From Telopea speciosissima (lineage: Eukaryota > Streptophyta > Magnoliopsida > Proteales > Proteaceae), in contig NC_057925.1 of assembly GCF_018873765.1 (NCBI RefSeq), forward strand, positions 45,539,010 to 45,603,009: a stretch of DNA of 64,000 bases, written 5' to 3'. Made by a program: the position numbers and the translations under genes. The notes beneath the pieces are model-generated. The model was not told the origin of the DNA and did no database searches. It worked only from the letters and a program-made list of their open reading frames with translations. Below are positions 1 to 12,599 of this stretch, in pieces. The first letter of the stretch is position 1, and each line of letters begins with the position of its first letter.

Positions 1-1237
1 CATTGTCCTCGAAGGCTTTCACTTTAAGCAGCTTTCACTCTGACGATAGATACCCCTTTCCAGCCAAAAGCTCTAGAGTTGATGAACGTATTAAATCAAA
101 CCTTTTAACTTATCACATACTAAGTTGGTCTAATCCAACACCCATACACTAGAGTGGACCCCACTAGACACATAACAATACCATACTATACCATACCGTA
201 TAAATATACTGATTTAAAGCTTGATCTTTTCCTCGTGGAAGCAAACACAGACACACATTGAGAAAGAGACAGAGACAGAGAGGGACAGGGAAGGATGGGA
301 TCCATAATCTCCACAAGTTTTTTTGTTCACAGTACATGGCATGTTTCCTATAAATTCATGAAATGGGTTTTTCGTTTGGAACATGGTTTGTCTCTATAGT
401 ACCTACACCCCAATTACATCCACTCATTTACAAGAGAATCAATAATTTCCATTATGACCCATTAATATTCTTCAACGTTCCAATCTCCTTATCTGTGTTT
501 GGTCAAAGAGAAATTATATATACAACAAATATTTGATTTAGATTAACAATTACAAGGTAGAATTGAAATCCATGAAAATGAATGATTCTTATAAAGACAT
601 TTGCAGATTCCCACTTCATGATGAACACATTTGTGATGAAAACTAATGTCACGTGTAACCTAAACAATTTTTGAAGGATACCTTCCACTTTAATTTCTTT
701 CCCCATTGGGTTCTCCTCCTATATGTTATGTTTTAATATGTGATTCATACATGACAAGAAAATACACCTTCTTTAACTGCTCCCTGCTTTGCTCTCACAC
801 CCATATCTAATTTTAACCTCCACTAAGAATCATTTATGGAAGAAAAAAAAAATTTCTTTCTGGGTTTCAACTTTGAAGTCATTCCATATGAATCACTCGT
901 TTCTATGTTTGCTTGAATACTTCCAAAATATTCAATTTTCATTTGTCTTTTTAGTTGACAATAACCATACTTTTACAGCAACCTATTTTCAGTTAAGAGT
1001 TGCTAGTCTCCTGACTCTCCCCTCTCCATCCCTTGGTTCCTATATAGGAATTCAATAATCCCTTTCAATCAAAATTGGGAGTCTCTAAATGACACCTATA
1101 GAGTTGTATTTAGAACTCTTGACACCTTCATTTAGTTGCCACTTGTTTTATTCTCAAAAGTTTTTTAAGTTAAGGATATAAGTGAATTTTCAAAAATAAT
1201 TTAATGACTTCTATTATTATCAAAAGCTGTAGTTATT
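1..1237. other. AT-rich intergenic DNA, no gene seen
   Basis: I see no open frame with recognisable protein content and no clear repeat boundaries. Short frames at 503-706 and 789-1058 have no family resemblance and biased composition, so I treat them as chance. Confidence 0.6.
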
Positions 1238-1412
1238 GGATCTTTATCCCCTCAATTTGCCTGCCCCTCAATTTCCTCAATTTCATCTAATAGGGGGCAA
1301 AAATGACCATCCTACCCCCTGCCCGAACACACTGCCCGAGTGAGGTCCACCTTTCTCTATTAGAGGGAATTGAGAAATTTGACGGGCAGGCAAATTGAGG
1401 TGATAATTTTCC
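1238..1412. mobile_element. 175-bp MITE with 9-bp target duplication
   Basis: The two ends are inverted copies over about 45 bp: the left end runs through CCTCAATTTGCCTGCCC and the right end carries GGGCAGGCAAATTGAGG. The flanks are gtagttatt (1229-1237) and gtagttatc (1413-1421), a target duplication of 9 bp with one mismatch. That length is typical of Mutator-like elements, although an 8-bp reading would fit hAT. It has no coding capacity. Confidence 0.75.
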
Positions 1413-1421
1413 GTAGTTATC

Positions 1422-3414
1422 TTGTATATTTTATGAGAATATATGTGAAATGATAATATTTACCCTCATTGAAAAAAGTTGTGTAATACTAAAAGGGTAA
1501 AAAAAATAAAATTACAAATCTATTAACACTACCTTAGAGGGTTTCAATAAGAAAATCCCAAATGTAAAAAAACAAAAAATGATCAAACTGGACTTAGGGT
1601 TAATAAGTTAATTCTTAGACATGCCCATTTACCAAAAAATATATATAATTCTTAGACATGTTTTTGACTACCAAAATTATTGAAGAAAAGGGACCTCTTT
1701 TAATTGTGACTTGGGAGAAATCATATAATCCACTATAGCCATCATATGTTCTTGCATTCTTATCTTATGAACTTTCATTTTTCTAACACTAAATGTAAAC
1801 CATAATTTAGAGAAATCCCAAACCAATTAAATTAAAAAATAATCAACACTCAAATGGGAAAATAGGAATCTTTAAAATTTCCAAAAACACACAATGGTAG
1901 GAGTAATACAACAGTGATTTTGACAGATGATTAGAAGAACCGAAAGTAAAACTACTAAAGAAGGTTTAATCAATGTCACAAGGGTTATTGTCTACCACTA
2001 AGATTTGGTAAGAGGCATTGCATGTGACATAAATAGTCAAAAAAAGTCTAAGAAGGGAAGAAAATATGATAGAGGGTCAAATCCATTTCAATGAAGAGTT
2101 CATGTTTTAACTAAAGGGAAAGGCTATAGAGGGGAAATTCCCTTTGTAAGCATGTATTGTTGGGACTGACTCAGATACTTTTACCTTTATTTTATAGTGT
2201 TTATGTTCCTTTTTGATCTCCAATCCAAAGATTATAAAATAGTCCCCTCAATCCAATCTTTATGTAGTCCCACAAGAGCATTGATTAAAAGGTCCTCTTT
2301 CCCAAACATGCTCTTCTAAAAGTGCCCAACTTCTTTTATGATGACCACTTGCATGCAATCTTAACCATACACTCAAGTAGACCACCTAAACAGTGCTTGT
2401 CAGATAACACCAATTGATCTTATAATTGGAGAGTTGGGGAGCCAATAATTCAGACCATGCAAAACTGTTCACATACAAGTCTTATTGATCCTCTTGAATC
2501 AAGCCATGGAGATTCTTGGGACACTTTGTTCTATAAAAGGGCATATGTATGGACAAACATATGTTGATAATTGGTGCCATCAACTTATGTTTGAGGCAAA
2601 GCTTAAGTAAGACTTAGGTTCAAATATATGTGAGAGATTTTTCTGAGCAAGTAACATAGAGGAGGGCATCAATAATAAGGTGTACCTAAATGATGTCGTA
2701 CATTGGAAGGTAAGTTTTAAGGTCTTTTCATATGAGGAGGATGTGAGAAAAACAACGCTAGAATGGCAATTTTGGAGAAGAAAAATGAAGAGAAATAGAA
2801 GAACAATCACACAAGACAAGATTTATGTGGTTCACCCCCAAGAAGGAATAGAACGATTCCACTATTTCTGTGAAGCAAAAATACAAGCTCTCACCCTTAC
2901 ATCTCTCAAAGAAATAACAACATTATATAAGAAAATCCTAACCTAGAAAATACAAAACTGCACTTAGAAATCCACCCAGCCTAATTCGGACCTGAATTAA
3001 AATATATCAAAATACATATCAAATCGAAGATCTTGACGAGATTAGGCTTCACCAATAACAGAGGAAATAGATAAACACAGAGGTGCTTGCACCTTTCCCT
3101 ATATGTATACCTAAACTTATTCCAAGCGGGTCACTTATCTCTTCCTTAGGCCGGTAAGAATTTCAAGTAAATTACTTTAAGAAAATGAAAATGGCCTTGG
3201 TGACTTTTCTCTAATTACTACTACTTATTTAGGTGTTGGCCAGAGAGTAAAGAGGGAATATTGTTTATACATGGCTTACAACAAGAATAGCAATAAAATT
3301 TGGAATCACACCTTAATTAGAAAACGAAATTAGGAAGAAAGAAACAATATTTACATATTTACAAGAGGTAAGTTTTATTGCTTTTCTATAATTTTATTGA
3401 ATGAAAAATGATCA
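1422..3414. other. Intergenic DNA, no gene seen
   Basis: AT-rich. A stretch near 2800-2890 (aagatttatgtggttcaccc and flanks) resembles sequence often found in plant copia LTRs, but I could not find LTR ends, a primer-binding site or a partner copy. The short frames here look like chance. Confidence 0.5.
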
Positions 3415-3423
3415 AAAATAAAT

Positions 3424-4340
3424 GAGTAAATTACATGCACCCCTGTAGTTTGAAACAATAACAAAACACCCTTTTAATTTCATTTTTACAAAAAAAAACC
3501 CCAATAGCTCACGGTGTTGGTAAAGTGTTAGTTTTGTAAGAAAAAAGACCGTTTTAGCCATATTACCCTTTAACTGTTAGGTTAGGAAAAATATTCAAAT
3601 TTGTGCCCATCATACAAACACTGTACTGATCTCTGATCAGGAAAATATCCAAACTGGTTGGCTTGTTGATTTTGTGTTACCTCGATTTTGCTGTATTTCG
3701 TTTTCAATTTATGATGGGAAAAGTGAGCAAGTCCTCGCTGGTAGCCTCTGTTTCTGGGTGGTACTGGCAGTCCCAGATAATGTGTTCGAACTCTCTAGTC
3801 AGAGATCCAAGTAACCTGAGACTTTGGGAACTAAATCACCACCAAAGGGCGATCTAAAACCTTGAGCCCTATCCCCAACCAGCCCCTCTACTGTGAGTTA
3901 TATCATCAGTTTCAGATCTGGACCTTTTCTCCTACCGCTATACATGATTTCAGGTCCTTCCAATTCTCATTGTGTGTGTCTTCTCAACTTGATACTTAGC
4001 CTGTTGAGAGGGTTAAGAGGTGTGATTCGAGCCCTAAAATCCTGGGTTGATTGGATCAAAGTTGAGAGAGTTCTTTCAACTGTAAGAGAATTCCATTCTC
4101 CGCTGGTTTCTGATTTTGTATATATGGCTCAGAAATTATGAGGTTGAAGACAACACCCTTTGCCCCCATTGAAGGGTAAAATAAGATTTTTGAAAAGTTT
4201 AACAATAACTAACGGTTTACACTTGACTGTAAAGATTTATTTGTAAATCGTTCACCAATCCAGGGGTGCATGTAAAAAGTAAAACTAAAGGTTACTTTGT
4301 TATTGTTTCAAACTACAGGAGGGGTGCATGTAATTTGCTC
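3424..4340. mobile_element. Non-autonomous MULE-like TIR element (917 bp)
   Basis: It begins GAGTAAATTACATGCACCCC and ends with the inverted form of GAGCAAATTACATGCACCCC. The inverted repeats extend about 45 bp through a TAGTTTGAAACAATAACAAA block. Flanks are aaaataaat (3415-3423) and aaattaaat (4341-4349), eight of nine matching, as expected for a Mutator-like 9-bp target duplication. The interior has only short frames with no transposase similarity. Its terminal decamer is shared with the element at 10367-11960. Confidence 0.75.
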
Positions 4341-4903
4341 AAATTAAATACATATATCTAAATGCTTTCAGATTCCAAAATGGGTTATGCACAGGCAGCT
4401 TTGTGCATCGGTATGGTGTGTTGTCCAATATCATAATTTGAAAGATCCATCCAAACAATTCCAAGAAACAGCGAGTGTATGGGAAGAAAAGAAAATATAA
4501 AATTTGATAACGAAAAAGGATGAAGGTAGAAGCAGTCACAGTACTCACCGATTACTAGTTGGTTTCTTGTCAAAAAACAAGAAAGAGGGCAGGAGTGCAG
4601 TCACAAAGATAGTCCGGTCCAGGCCAGGCCCCACCTCACACAGAGGCTTTAAAAGGATAAAACTGTGACTCTCTCCTCTCTTTAGTGGTGGTGGGCCACA
4701 GAACTCCATAAGATATCATCTCATACGTGCTCCACAAGTTTCTTTTTTTTTTTTTTTTTTATGATTTTAAAAAAGACACTCAAGTGATCACTGGTGAGTG
4801 GTGAGTCTGGTGACCCCACCCAAATCCTTTTAACATTTCATTTTTGTTGATCCTTACCTCCTATCTTTCTTGGCTTCTGGCCTTTTTCTTTCTCTTGAAC
4901 TCC

Positions 4904-4910
4904 TATAAAT
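4904..4910 (+). promoter_or_regulatory. TATA box of the ACC oxidase gene
   Basis: The sequence tataaat lies 108-114 bp upstream of the ATG at 5018 in a short pyrimidine-rich promoter. Transcription would start near 4935-4940, giving a leader of about 80 nt rich in gagagaaa. This is positional inference only. Confidence 0.6.
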
Positions 4911-4972
4911 TCCACCCACTTGGCCCTGATCTCTTGGCATTGGCAAAGAGAGAAATAGAGACTTTGCAGTAA

Positions 4973-6426
<1,454 letters not shown>

Positions 6427-7147
6427 AGATCAAGTTGAATACATGCATTTATAATTATTATTTACAAAGATCTACTTAAGAAAGAGACGAATGAAGCTTT
6501 GGTGTTTGTTCATGTCTATGTCTAGTTTAATCCTTTAGTCCTGGTTGGGTTTGTTTAATTGTGTCTCTTGTCTCTCTGTGTGGTCGTCCAGGTTATGGAC
6601 GTATATACTTTGTAGCTAGTTAAGGTCATAGAAGAGGAATTAATATCCTTTGTTTTCATGTAATTAATTAAAAGGTGGGTAATGGAAATATTTATATAAA
6701 ATAGAATTTTCACCTTTTGTTTTGATGTAATATGCAAGAAAGAAATTGAAAAATTAGAAGAAGAAGAAAAATATTATTTTCTTGACATATTTTTACCACA
6801 AAACAAACAAGGCCTAAATGGGTAGTTAAGGCTATTTGAACATTTTAAATGGGATCCTAAGATCAAACACTCTCCCTCCCTACCTAACAAAATGGCACTA
6901 TAACACCTCCATGTACGTGAAGGCTCCATGTATGGTCCTTGCTTTACATGCGTCCCATGCCGTCTCATCATATATCAAGGGGGGGGACCATGGTTAACGT
7001 AGAGTGAGGACTGTACAGTGCACGTGATTTGGACTCCAAGAAAAAAGGAATCCTGCCATATTAAACAGAAATAGGGACCCCAAAAAAAAAAGAGTAAAAT
7101 ATATCCGTCATTAAATTGTAATGTCACAGTTTAAATGAGGTTAGTGT
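6427..7147. other. ACO 3' region and intergenic DNA
   Basis: The first 200-300 bp are probably the 3' untranslated region, with AT-rich possible polyadenylation signals near 6640-6740. From about 6893 the sequence belongs to a repeat copied again near 9208-9570. Confidence 0.5.
6893..7065. repeat. Dispersed repeat, copy 1 (copy 2 at 9208-9570)
   Basis: The block around tccatgtatggtc, acatgcgtccca, tcaaggggggga and gagtgaggac is repeated in order in direct orientation at 9208-9330. After an extra 200 bp in the second copy, the shared tail (actccaagaaaaaaggaatcctgccat against actcccaaaaaaaaaaaaggaattctgccat) resumes near 9535-9570. The family is unknown. Confidence 0.6.
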
Positions 7148-7155
7148 CTTGGCAA

Positions 7156-7415
7156 CATGGTTCTAAGTATCGGTATCGTATCGCCCGTATCGGGCGATAT
7201 GTATCGGTTTTGCTAGTCACCAATATTGATATCGTGTTGATATTGTGTCGGTAGCACGGTATGGACACGGGGTAAAATGTTCAAAAAACTCATTTTTAAA
7301 AGAAATTTAAAGATAATTTTGTCTGATATAACCAATCCAGGCCGATATTGTATCGGTATCATATCGATTTTACATGTTATCAATACCCGTTTTGATACCG
7401 TGCACTAAAACCATG
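7156..7415. mobile_element. hAT-type MITE with 8-bp target duplication
   Basis: The ends are CATGGTTCTAAG and the inverted CATGGTTTTAGT. Exact 8-bp flanking duplications cttggcaa lie at 7148-7155 and 7416-7423. The interior is made of reiterated tatcggtatcg/cgatacc motifs. These tcggtatc-type arrays recur in the MITE at 23464-29797 and near 58079-58358. Confidence 0.85.
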
Positions 7416-7740
7416 CTTGGCAAGAATAAATTTCTTTTTTTTATATTTTTTTGGGGTAATCATGTTTACAAACTAAGGGTGTCAATCACTTCAATTTCAA
7501 GAGTGAAACTGTTCAATAAGGAAAGGGTTCATGCACGGTCACATATGGGAAAGGAACCACTCATCAAATAGGGGGTTTTGGTCATTTTACCCCTTATTGT
7601 CCTTATCTGACGTTTTTGTGTACGACCATGCATGATGCACAGCTATGCACAAAACCATTGGCCTAGTATGCCTCATCTTTATTCCTTATCTTTGGAGAGT
7701 TTTTTGTTTTTTACTCTTTTTTTTAAATATATATATTTTT

Positions 7741-7873
7741 CTTTAGAGGGGGAGGGGGGATCGAACCTGGGAGGGGGGAAGGTACCAGCCAGGAGATTTG
7801 AACTCAAGACCTCCTGGAAAACATGGGCATAAAGTGCACCACAGTCCACAGCTCACCACCTGTGCTAGGCATA
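7741..7873 (-). mobile_element. tRNA-derived SINE, copy 1
   Basis: Read on -, it starts near TGCCTAGC with a box A-like TAGCACAGGTGGTGAGC (7851-7867). It continues to a box B-like GAGTTCAAATCTCCTGG (7789-7805), then a GGTACC and CCTCCC segment and an A/T-rich tail. It has the spacing of a Pol III promoter and no coding capacity. Confidence 0.8.
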
Positions 7874-8141
7874 TGTTGGTTATCTTTGGAGAGTCTCATG
7901 TATGTTTTCTCATATTCTATTTTAGGTCGATCACTTTATGGGGAAGGAACCACTCATCAAATAGGGGGTTTTGGTCATTTTACCCCTTATTGTCCTCATC
8001 TGACATTTTTGTGTACGACCATGCATGATGCACAGCTATGTACAAAACCATTGGCCTATTATGCCTCATCTTTTTTCCTTATCTTTGGAGAGTTTTTTTT
8101 TTTTTTTTTTTAATATATTTTTTTTAAATATATATATTTTT

Positions 8142-8275
8142 CTATAGAGGGGGAGGGGGGATCGAACCGGGGAGGGGGGGAAGGTACCAGCCAGGAGATT
8201 CGAACTCAAGACCTCCTAGAAAACATGGGCATAAAGTGCACCACAGTCCACAGCTCACCAACTGAGCTAGGCAGA
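8142..8275 (-). mobile_element. tRNA-derived SINE, copy 2
   Basis: Same family as copy 1, carried in the second unit of the tandem duplication. Box A is closer to consensus here (TAGCTCAGTTGGTGAGC, 8253-8269) and box B is GAGTTCGAATCTCCTGG (8191-8207). The tail is T/A-rich and longer on the + strand. Confidence 0.82.
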
Positions 8276-8332
8276 TGTTGGTTATCTTTGGAGAGTCTCA
8301 TGTATGTTTTCTCATATTCTATTTTAGGTCGA

Positions 8333-9654
8333 CTAATGACATCATATTCTATTTTAGGTGGACTAATCACACACTGCCTGTGTACATTGACGTTTTGCAT
8401 GCCAAACCAATGGGCGGACATGGGGGAGTGCATAACGATATCTATTTGGGGGGTCCACATGGTCGTGGAGGATAGAGAGTGAAAGGGTGTGCACTACTAG
8501 CCAAGGTTTCATTAGGACTCGATTTCGCCCAACCATGAAACCGAGTTTTACTGGGATCTCGACGAGTTGATGTATTTTTTCCAGTCAAGACTTGGTAGTC
8601 GGTTTCAGTGGCTATATGACAAAGATAAGTCCTGAAACTTAACATCCACACTATTTTAGGCGTTCTAAACATAATGGAAATATTAGTTTTTACAAATTCA
8701 AACCCAAAATAGTACTTTGACTTTGGACCCTAGGATGGTAGTTTATGACGTAGACTTCACACAATATTTAAAGCGCATATAATTAAAGTCGAGATGTAAA
8801 ACAACTTAAATAAGCCTTAGGAATTAAAAAACATTAATTCATAAACCATTTAATGCATTAAACATCATATTCATAATCATACATAATGATGGTTGTTTTT
8901 TTTTTTTTTTGGGGTAAATATGATGGTTGTTAATAATTGTTAAAAATTTAGAAAGAGACAGAGATTAAACAAATACAAGTATTATAAATTACTATTTTAT
9001 AATATTATTACCTTATAATATATGAACCGAGTATAGGAACCGAACCAAATCGTGTAAGAACCGAATGGCAGAACCAAACCAATAGGTTCGATTTGAGTAA
9101 AGATTTCAAGAACCGATTCGACTCTCGGTACATTTTGGTTAACACCAACACTATCTGGAACTGAAGCGTAACCAAACTGATTTACACTCTTACCCTCCGC
9201 ATTAGATAGGCATTAGATCACCTGCATGTACGTGAATGCTTCATGTATGGTCATTGTTCGACATGCGTCCCATCTCATCTCATCGTACATCAAGGGGGGA
9301 CCCATGTTTAGTGTAGAATGAGGACCCTATGCGAGGCGAGAATGGATCAACTACAGGTATGTGAGGTGAACATACATCTCAGAGCCAATCACATGTTTAT
9401 TTTGTTTTCATAAATACCCCTTCTCCCCTTGTAAATGGTAAAAATAGGACAGGGGGTTGCCTCTCACACGTACGTTCAGGTGCACGTACGAGGAATCGAA
9501 CTCACACGAAGTGTTCATGTCGTGCACATGATCGGGACTCCCAAAAAAAAAAAAGGAATTCTGCCATACTAGCACATGAATAAGATGGAAAAAAAATAAA
9601 AAGGTAAAATCAAGACTTTAGCTTGGAAAGTCCTCCAAGGTGGAATCCTCACTA
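8333..9654. other. Intergenic DNA with repeat copy 2
   Basis: No gene seen. It contains aaccgaac-type reiterated motifs at 9020-9150 (hAT-MITE-like composition, ends not resolved) and the second copy of the dispersed repeat from 9208. Frames here are short and unlike known proteins. Confidence 0.5.
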
Positions 9655-9962
9655 TCTCTAAGCTTGGTTTGATTGCAAAGGGAATTCGTGGAAAGGGAAG
9701 TAAAATTTTCATATTTAAAACAGAAATTTTTTGTAATCATTATCCCACGTGACTACATCATTAACTCCAATCATTCTATATTTGGTTATTAAATTCCATT
9801 TTACTTTGCATTCAATTCCCTTCAGTTTAAAATGTAAACTAAAATTTACATATAAAATGTACCATTACTAAATATGTTCAGACATTTAAGTAATTTATAC
9901 ATCACATGGAATAATGATTACAAAAATTTGTTTAATTTCCCTTGCAACCAAACGTATCCTCA
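9655..9962. mobile_element. Possible MITE with imperfect inverted ends
   Basis: The left end ttggtttgattgcaaagggaa is an imperfect inverse of the right end ttcccttgcaaccaaac. The interior is AT-rich. I could not assign a target duplication, so the boundaries and class (perhaps PIF/Harbinger) are tentative. Confidence 0.4.
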
Positions 9963-10250
9963 AAGCTCCAATACTTTTTCGATATTGATAACCTCTGCCA
10001 TCCAAGTCATAATGCACCAGAAGACTGGCATCTTCTCATGTCTTGGGATTTCTCCAAACACATCTGGGCTGGAGGGACACTTGGGCTGCGTACCGAGCAC
10101 ATTCAGGCCTCTGATCTAATGGGAGTTATCAACTCTATCATTAATAATCCGAATGGTATACTAGAAACCAAGCTTGCTTCCAAAGAACCAAACCCAATCC
10201 CTTTTCTACACTCAAACTCATCAATCGTTGGGAAAGAGACTTGCACCTAA
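9945..10250 (+). pseudogene. LINE fragment (RVT zinc-binding region)
   Basis: The frame containing DWHLLMSWDFSKHIWA followed by LGLRTEHIQASDLMG resembles the segment that follows reverse transcriptase in plant L1-type LINEs, where a cysteine/histidine cluster precedes HIWA. Compare the similar HIWVAGPLGLRTELIS in the LINE at 56442-57762. There is no start codon context and no upstream RT. It is truncated on both sides and abuts the TIR element at 10367. Confidence 0.6.
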
Positions 10251-10366
10251 TGGATTCTCCACCTGAGCCAATGCCACCAAAAAAAAAATGTTAACGCACC
10301 ACCTACATTGGATTTTTATCTAAATGAGTGTCCAATCATTATCTCAGATGGTGGTAGTTTTGACTA

Positions 10367-11960
10367 GAGTAAATTACTCCCCCCTCCCCTCGATTATGCT
10401 CTAATGACAAACCCCTCCCCTGGGTTTTGGGTAATGACTCTCCCCTCCCCTGCATTCCTTAGATTCTATCAACTGTACCCATTCCGTTAAAAAGGGCTGT
10501 TAAGTGTTATAGAAAGACTATATTACCCTCGACCCCCTTCTTCTTCTTCCTCCCGCAACTCTGTCGCAACTTTGCCCCCAATCGGTTGATTCAAAAATAG
10601 AAGATATAAAATCAATTTTCATTATAAATTGATCATCCCTACCCATTTAAAAGGAACACTACCGATCCATAACTCATCGTCTCTCCTCTTCCTACTTTGA
10701 TGTCCATTGAGGATTTTATGTTATCAGTCTCTGTTTCTTGTCAAATCTTTACTAATCTCAACAAATCCTATCTAATTCGAACAAACCCAGATTAGATTCT
10801 TTATAGGGTCTTTTTTTTTCTTATTTATTCCTCAATTGCAGATCACTCTGTAGTCTTTATAGATGGAATTCTCTTTCATAGGGCAGCATAGAAGAATTCC
10901 GAACCACAGGGTTAGGAATTAAGCAGTTAGAGAAAGTTGATAGTCGGAACAAATCTGGTTGGGGCTGAACCGGTCGATACGGTCTAATTAAGGGGAATAA
11001 TATGAGAGTAAAATTTGATTACAATGCGTGGCTGATTTGAGACATATTGAGGTTTCCTGTTGGAGTTAGGAAACTTGAAAACCCGGATGGAAAACAGAAA
11101 TTGGTAGCAGTGATTTAAGGGCTCAAAACAATGATCTAGTGATTAAACAATAATATGTGCAATTAAAGCAATGATGAAACCAGATTCAGAAAAATCAGAA
11201 TTGAAGAAGTAGCCTTGAAGTAGACTTGTGGAATATCAAACAGAAACCTGAAGATTATACGAAACGGAATCCTTAATTAAAGAGGCAATTCAATAGTGGT
11301 TGCGAAGGAAGAGAGAGAGAGAGTTATGATATTGGAGTAACATAAAGTAGGGCTTAGCTTCCAGTTGTGATTGGAGTGACTTAAACTATCTTCCTTACTT
11401 CACCTCATCACCGTGACCCACTCCCTTTCCAAGACTCCCAAAAATGAAACCCATCTTCCTCACTTCATTTCACCTCCACTCAGACGATCTTAATACTTTC
11501 TTCTTTCTTATCTTTTCTGGGTCTCTTCTGTTTGTCCAAATTCACCATAATTCTTCTTCGTGGAACACCGGATCAAGAATGTGGTGGTTTATTTCTCCGT
11601 GACCTTCGAGGAGATACGTCGGGAAGCCATTGAAGGTCGGATGTTGGCATTCTCATTAACAACGCGCGTTCCTAACCCTATGCAAGGTTCTTTCATGGTG
11701 GCGGTGGCTACGAGTGAAAGTGGTGGTGGATACGTGGGGCGGCGTTTCCTAGAGATGTTTTAGGGTTTTGATATGGTTAGAGGAATTATTGGAATATCAC
11801 AAATATATGGGCATTTTGGGGTTTTATTGAATATATTTAAGATGAGTCCTTTTAACGGAATGGGACGGTTGATAGAATCTTGGGAATGCGGAGGAGAGTC
11901 ATTACTCAAACCGGGAGGGTTTGTCATTAGAGCTAATCGAGGGAGGGGAGTAATTTACTC
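10367..11960. mobile_element. MULE-like element with long TIRs and 8-bp target duplication
   Basis: The first about 130 bp (GAGTAAATTACTCCC through ATTCCGTTAAAAAGG) are repeated inverted at the right end (CGGAATGGGACGGTTG through AATTTACTC). Exact tttgacta duplications flank it (10359-10366 and 11961-11968). The 1.35-kb interior has no transposase frame. It holds a moderately GC-rich segment with a 67-codon frame at 11560-11763 that I do not recognise and which could be captured host sequence. Long TIRs and 8-9 bp duplications fit a non-autonomous Mutator-like element. Confidence 0.88.
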
Positions 11961-12439
11961 TTTGACTAACATTCAAAGCAAGGTGGATGGGCAGTAGTTA
12001 TTCTTTCTAATAATTGCATTACTTCTGGGCATATGTGCAGGCAATTATACTTTCTAATAATTGCAAACTTTACTTCTCTACTAGAAACAGAAGCCAAAGG
12101 GATCAAGCAAAGGATCGATCCTTAATGCAATTCTAATGGGTATGGACAAACTCAGTAGAACTTGTTAACTGTCTACTTCAACTTGACTCGAATCCATGGC
12201 CTTGGGAACTTTTCACTCTTCTTTTTGATATTCATGATCGATCTTTTAAAATTCTTTGACTCGATGTCGATGTGTATTAAAAACGTAGACAGACGTAGAT
12301 TCTCAACACGAGAAAATATAACGAATAACATCATCCACACTCTATACAATTCAGCTGCATGAAATCAAACCGGAACTACCAAGCGGGATTCCACTCTCAA
12401 ACTACTTATGAATCAAAAAACATCAAAATCTACCAACAA

Positions 12440-12558
12440 TTACCTTGCTCAGTTGGTGAGCCATGGTACGCATAATGCCCATGCTCATCAGCAGGTCTCG
12501 AGTTCAAATCTCCTGGCTGGTACCGTACCCCTCCCTGGTTTGATCCCCCCACTCTATA

Positions 12559-12595
<37 letters not shown>
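12440..12595 (+). mobile_element. tRNA-derived SINE, copy 3, ending in (TA)n
   Basis: Same family as the two copies near 8 kb but on +. Box A is TTGCTCAGTTGGTGAGC (12445-12461) and box B is GAGTTCAAATCTCCTGG (12500-12516). Then come ggctggtacc and a tgatcccccc block, ending in an uninterrupted TA repeat from about 12561 to 12595. Confidence 0.82.

Positions 12596-12599
<4 letters not shown>

Larger units (their letters stand above)
7551..8332 (+). repeat. Tandem duplication, 393-bp unit containing a SINE
   Basis: Unit 1 (7551-7943) and unit 2 (7944 to about 8332) both start aaggaaccactcatcaaat, continue through a gcatgatgcacagctatg block and end with a reverse-oriented tRNA-derived SINE. Divergence is a few percent, mostly single bases and homopolymer length. 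A shorter relative of the unit start lies near 12766-12865. Confidence 0.9.
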
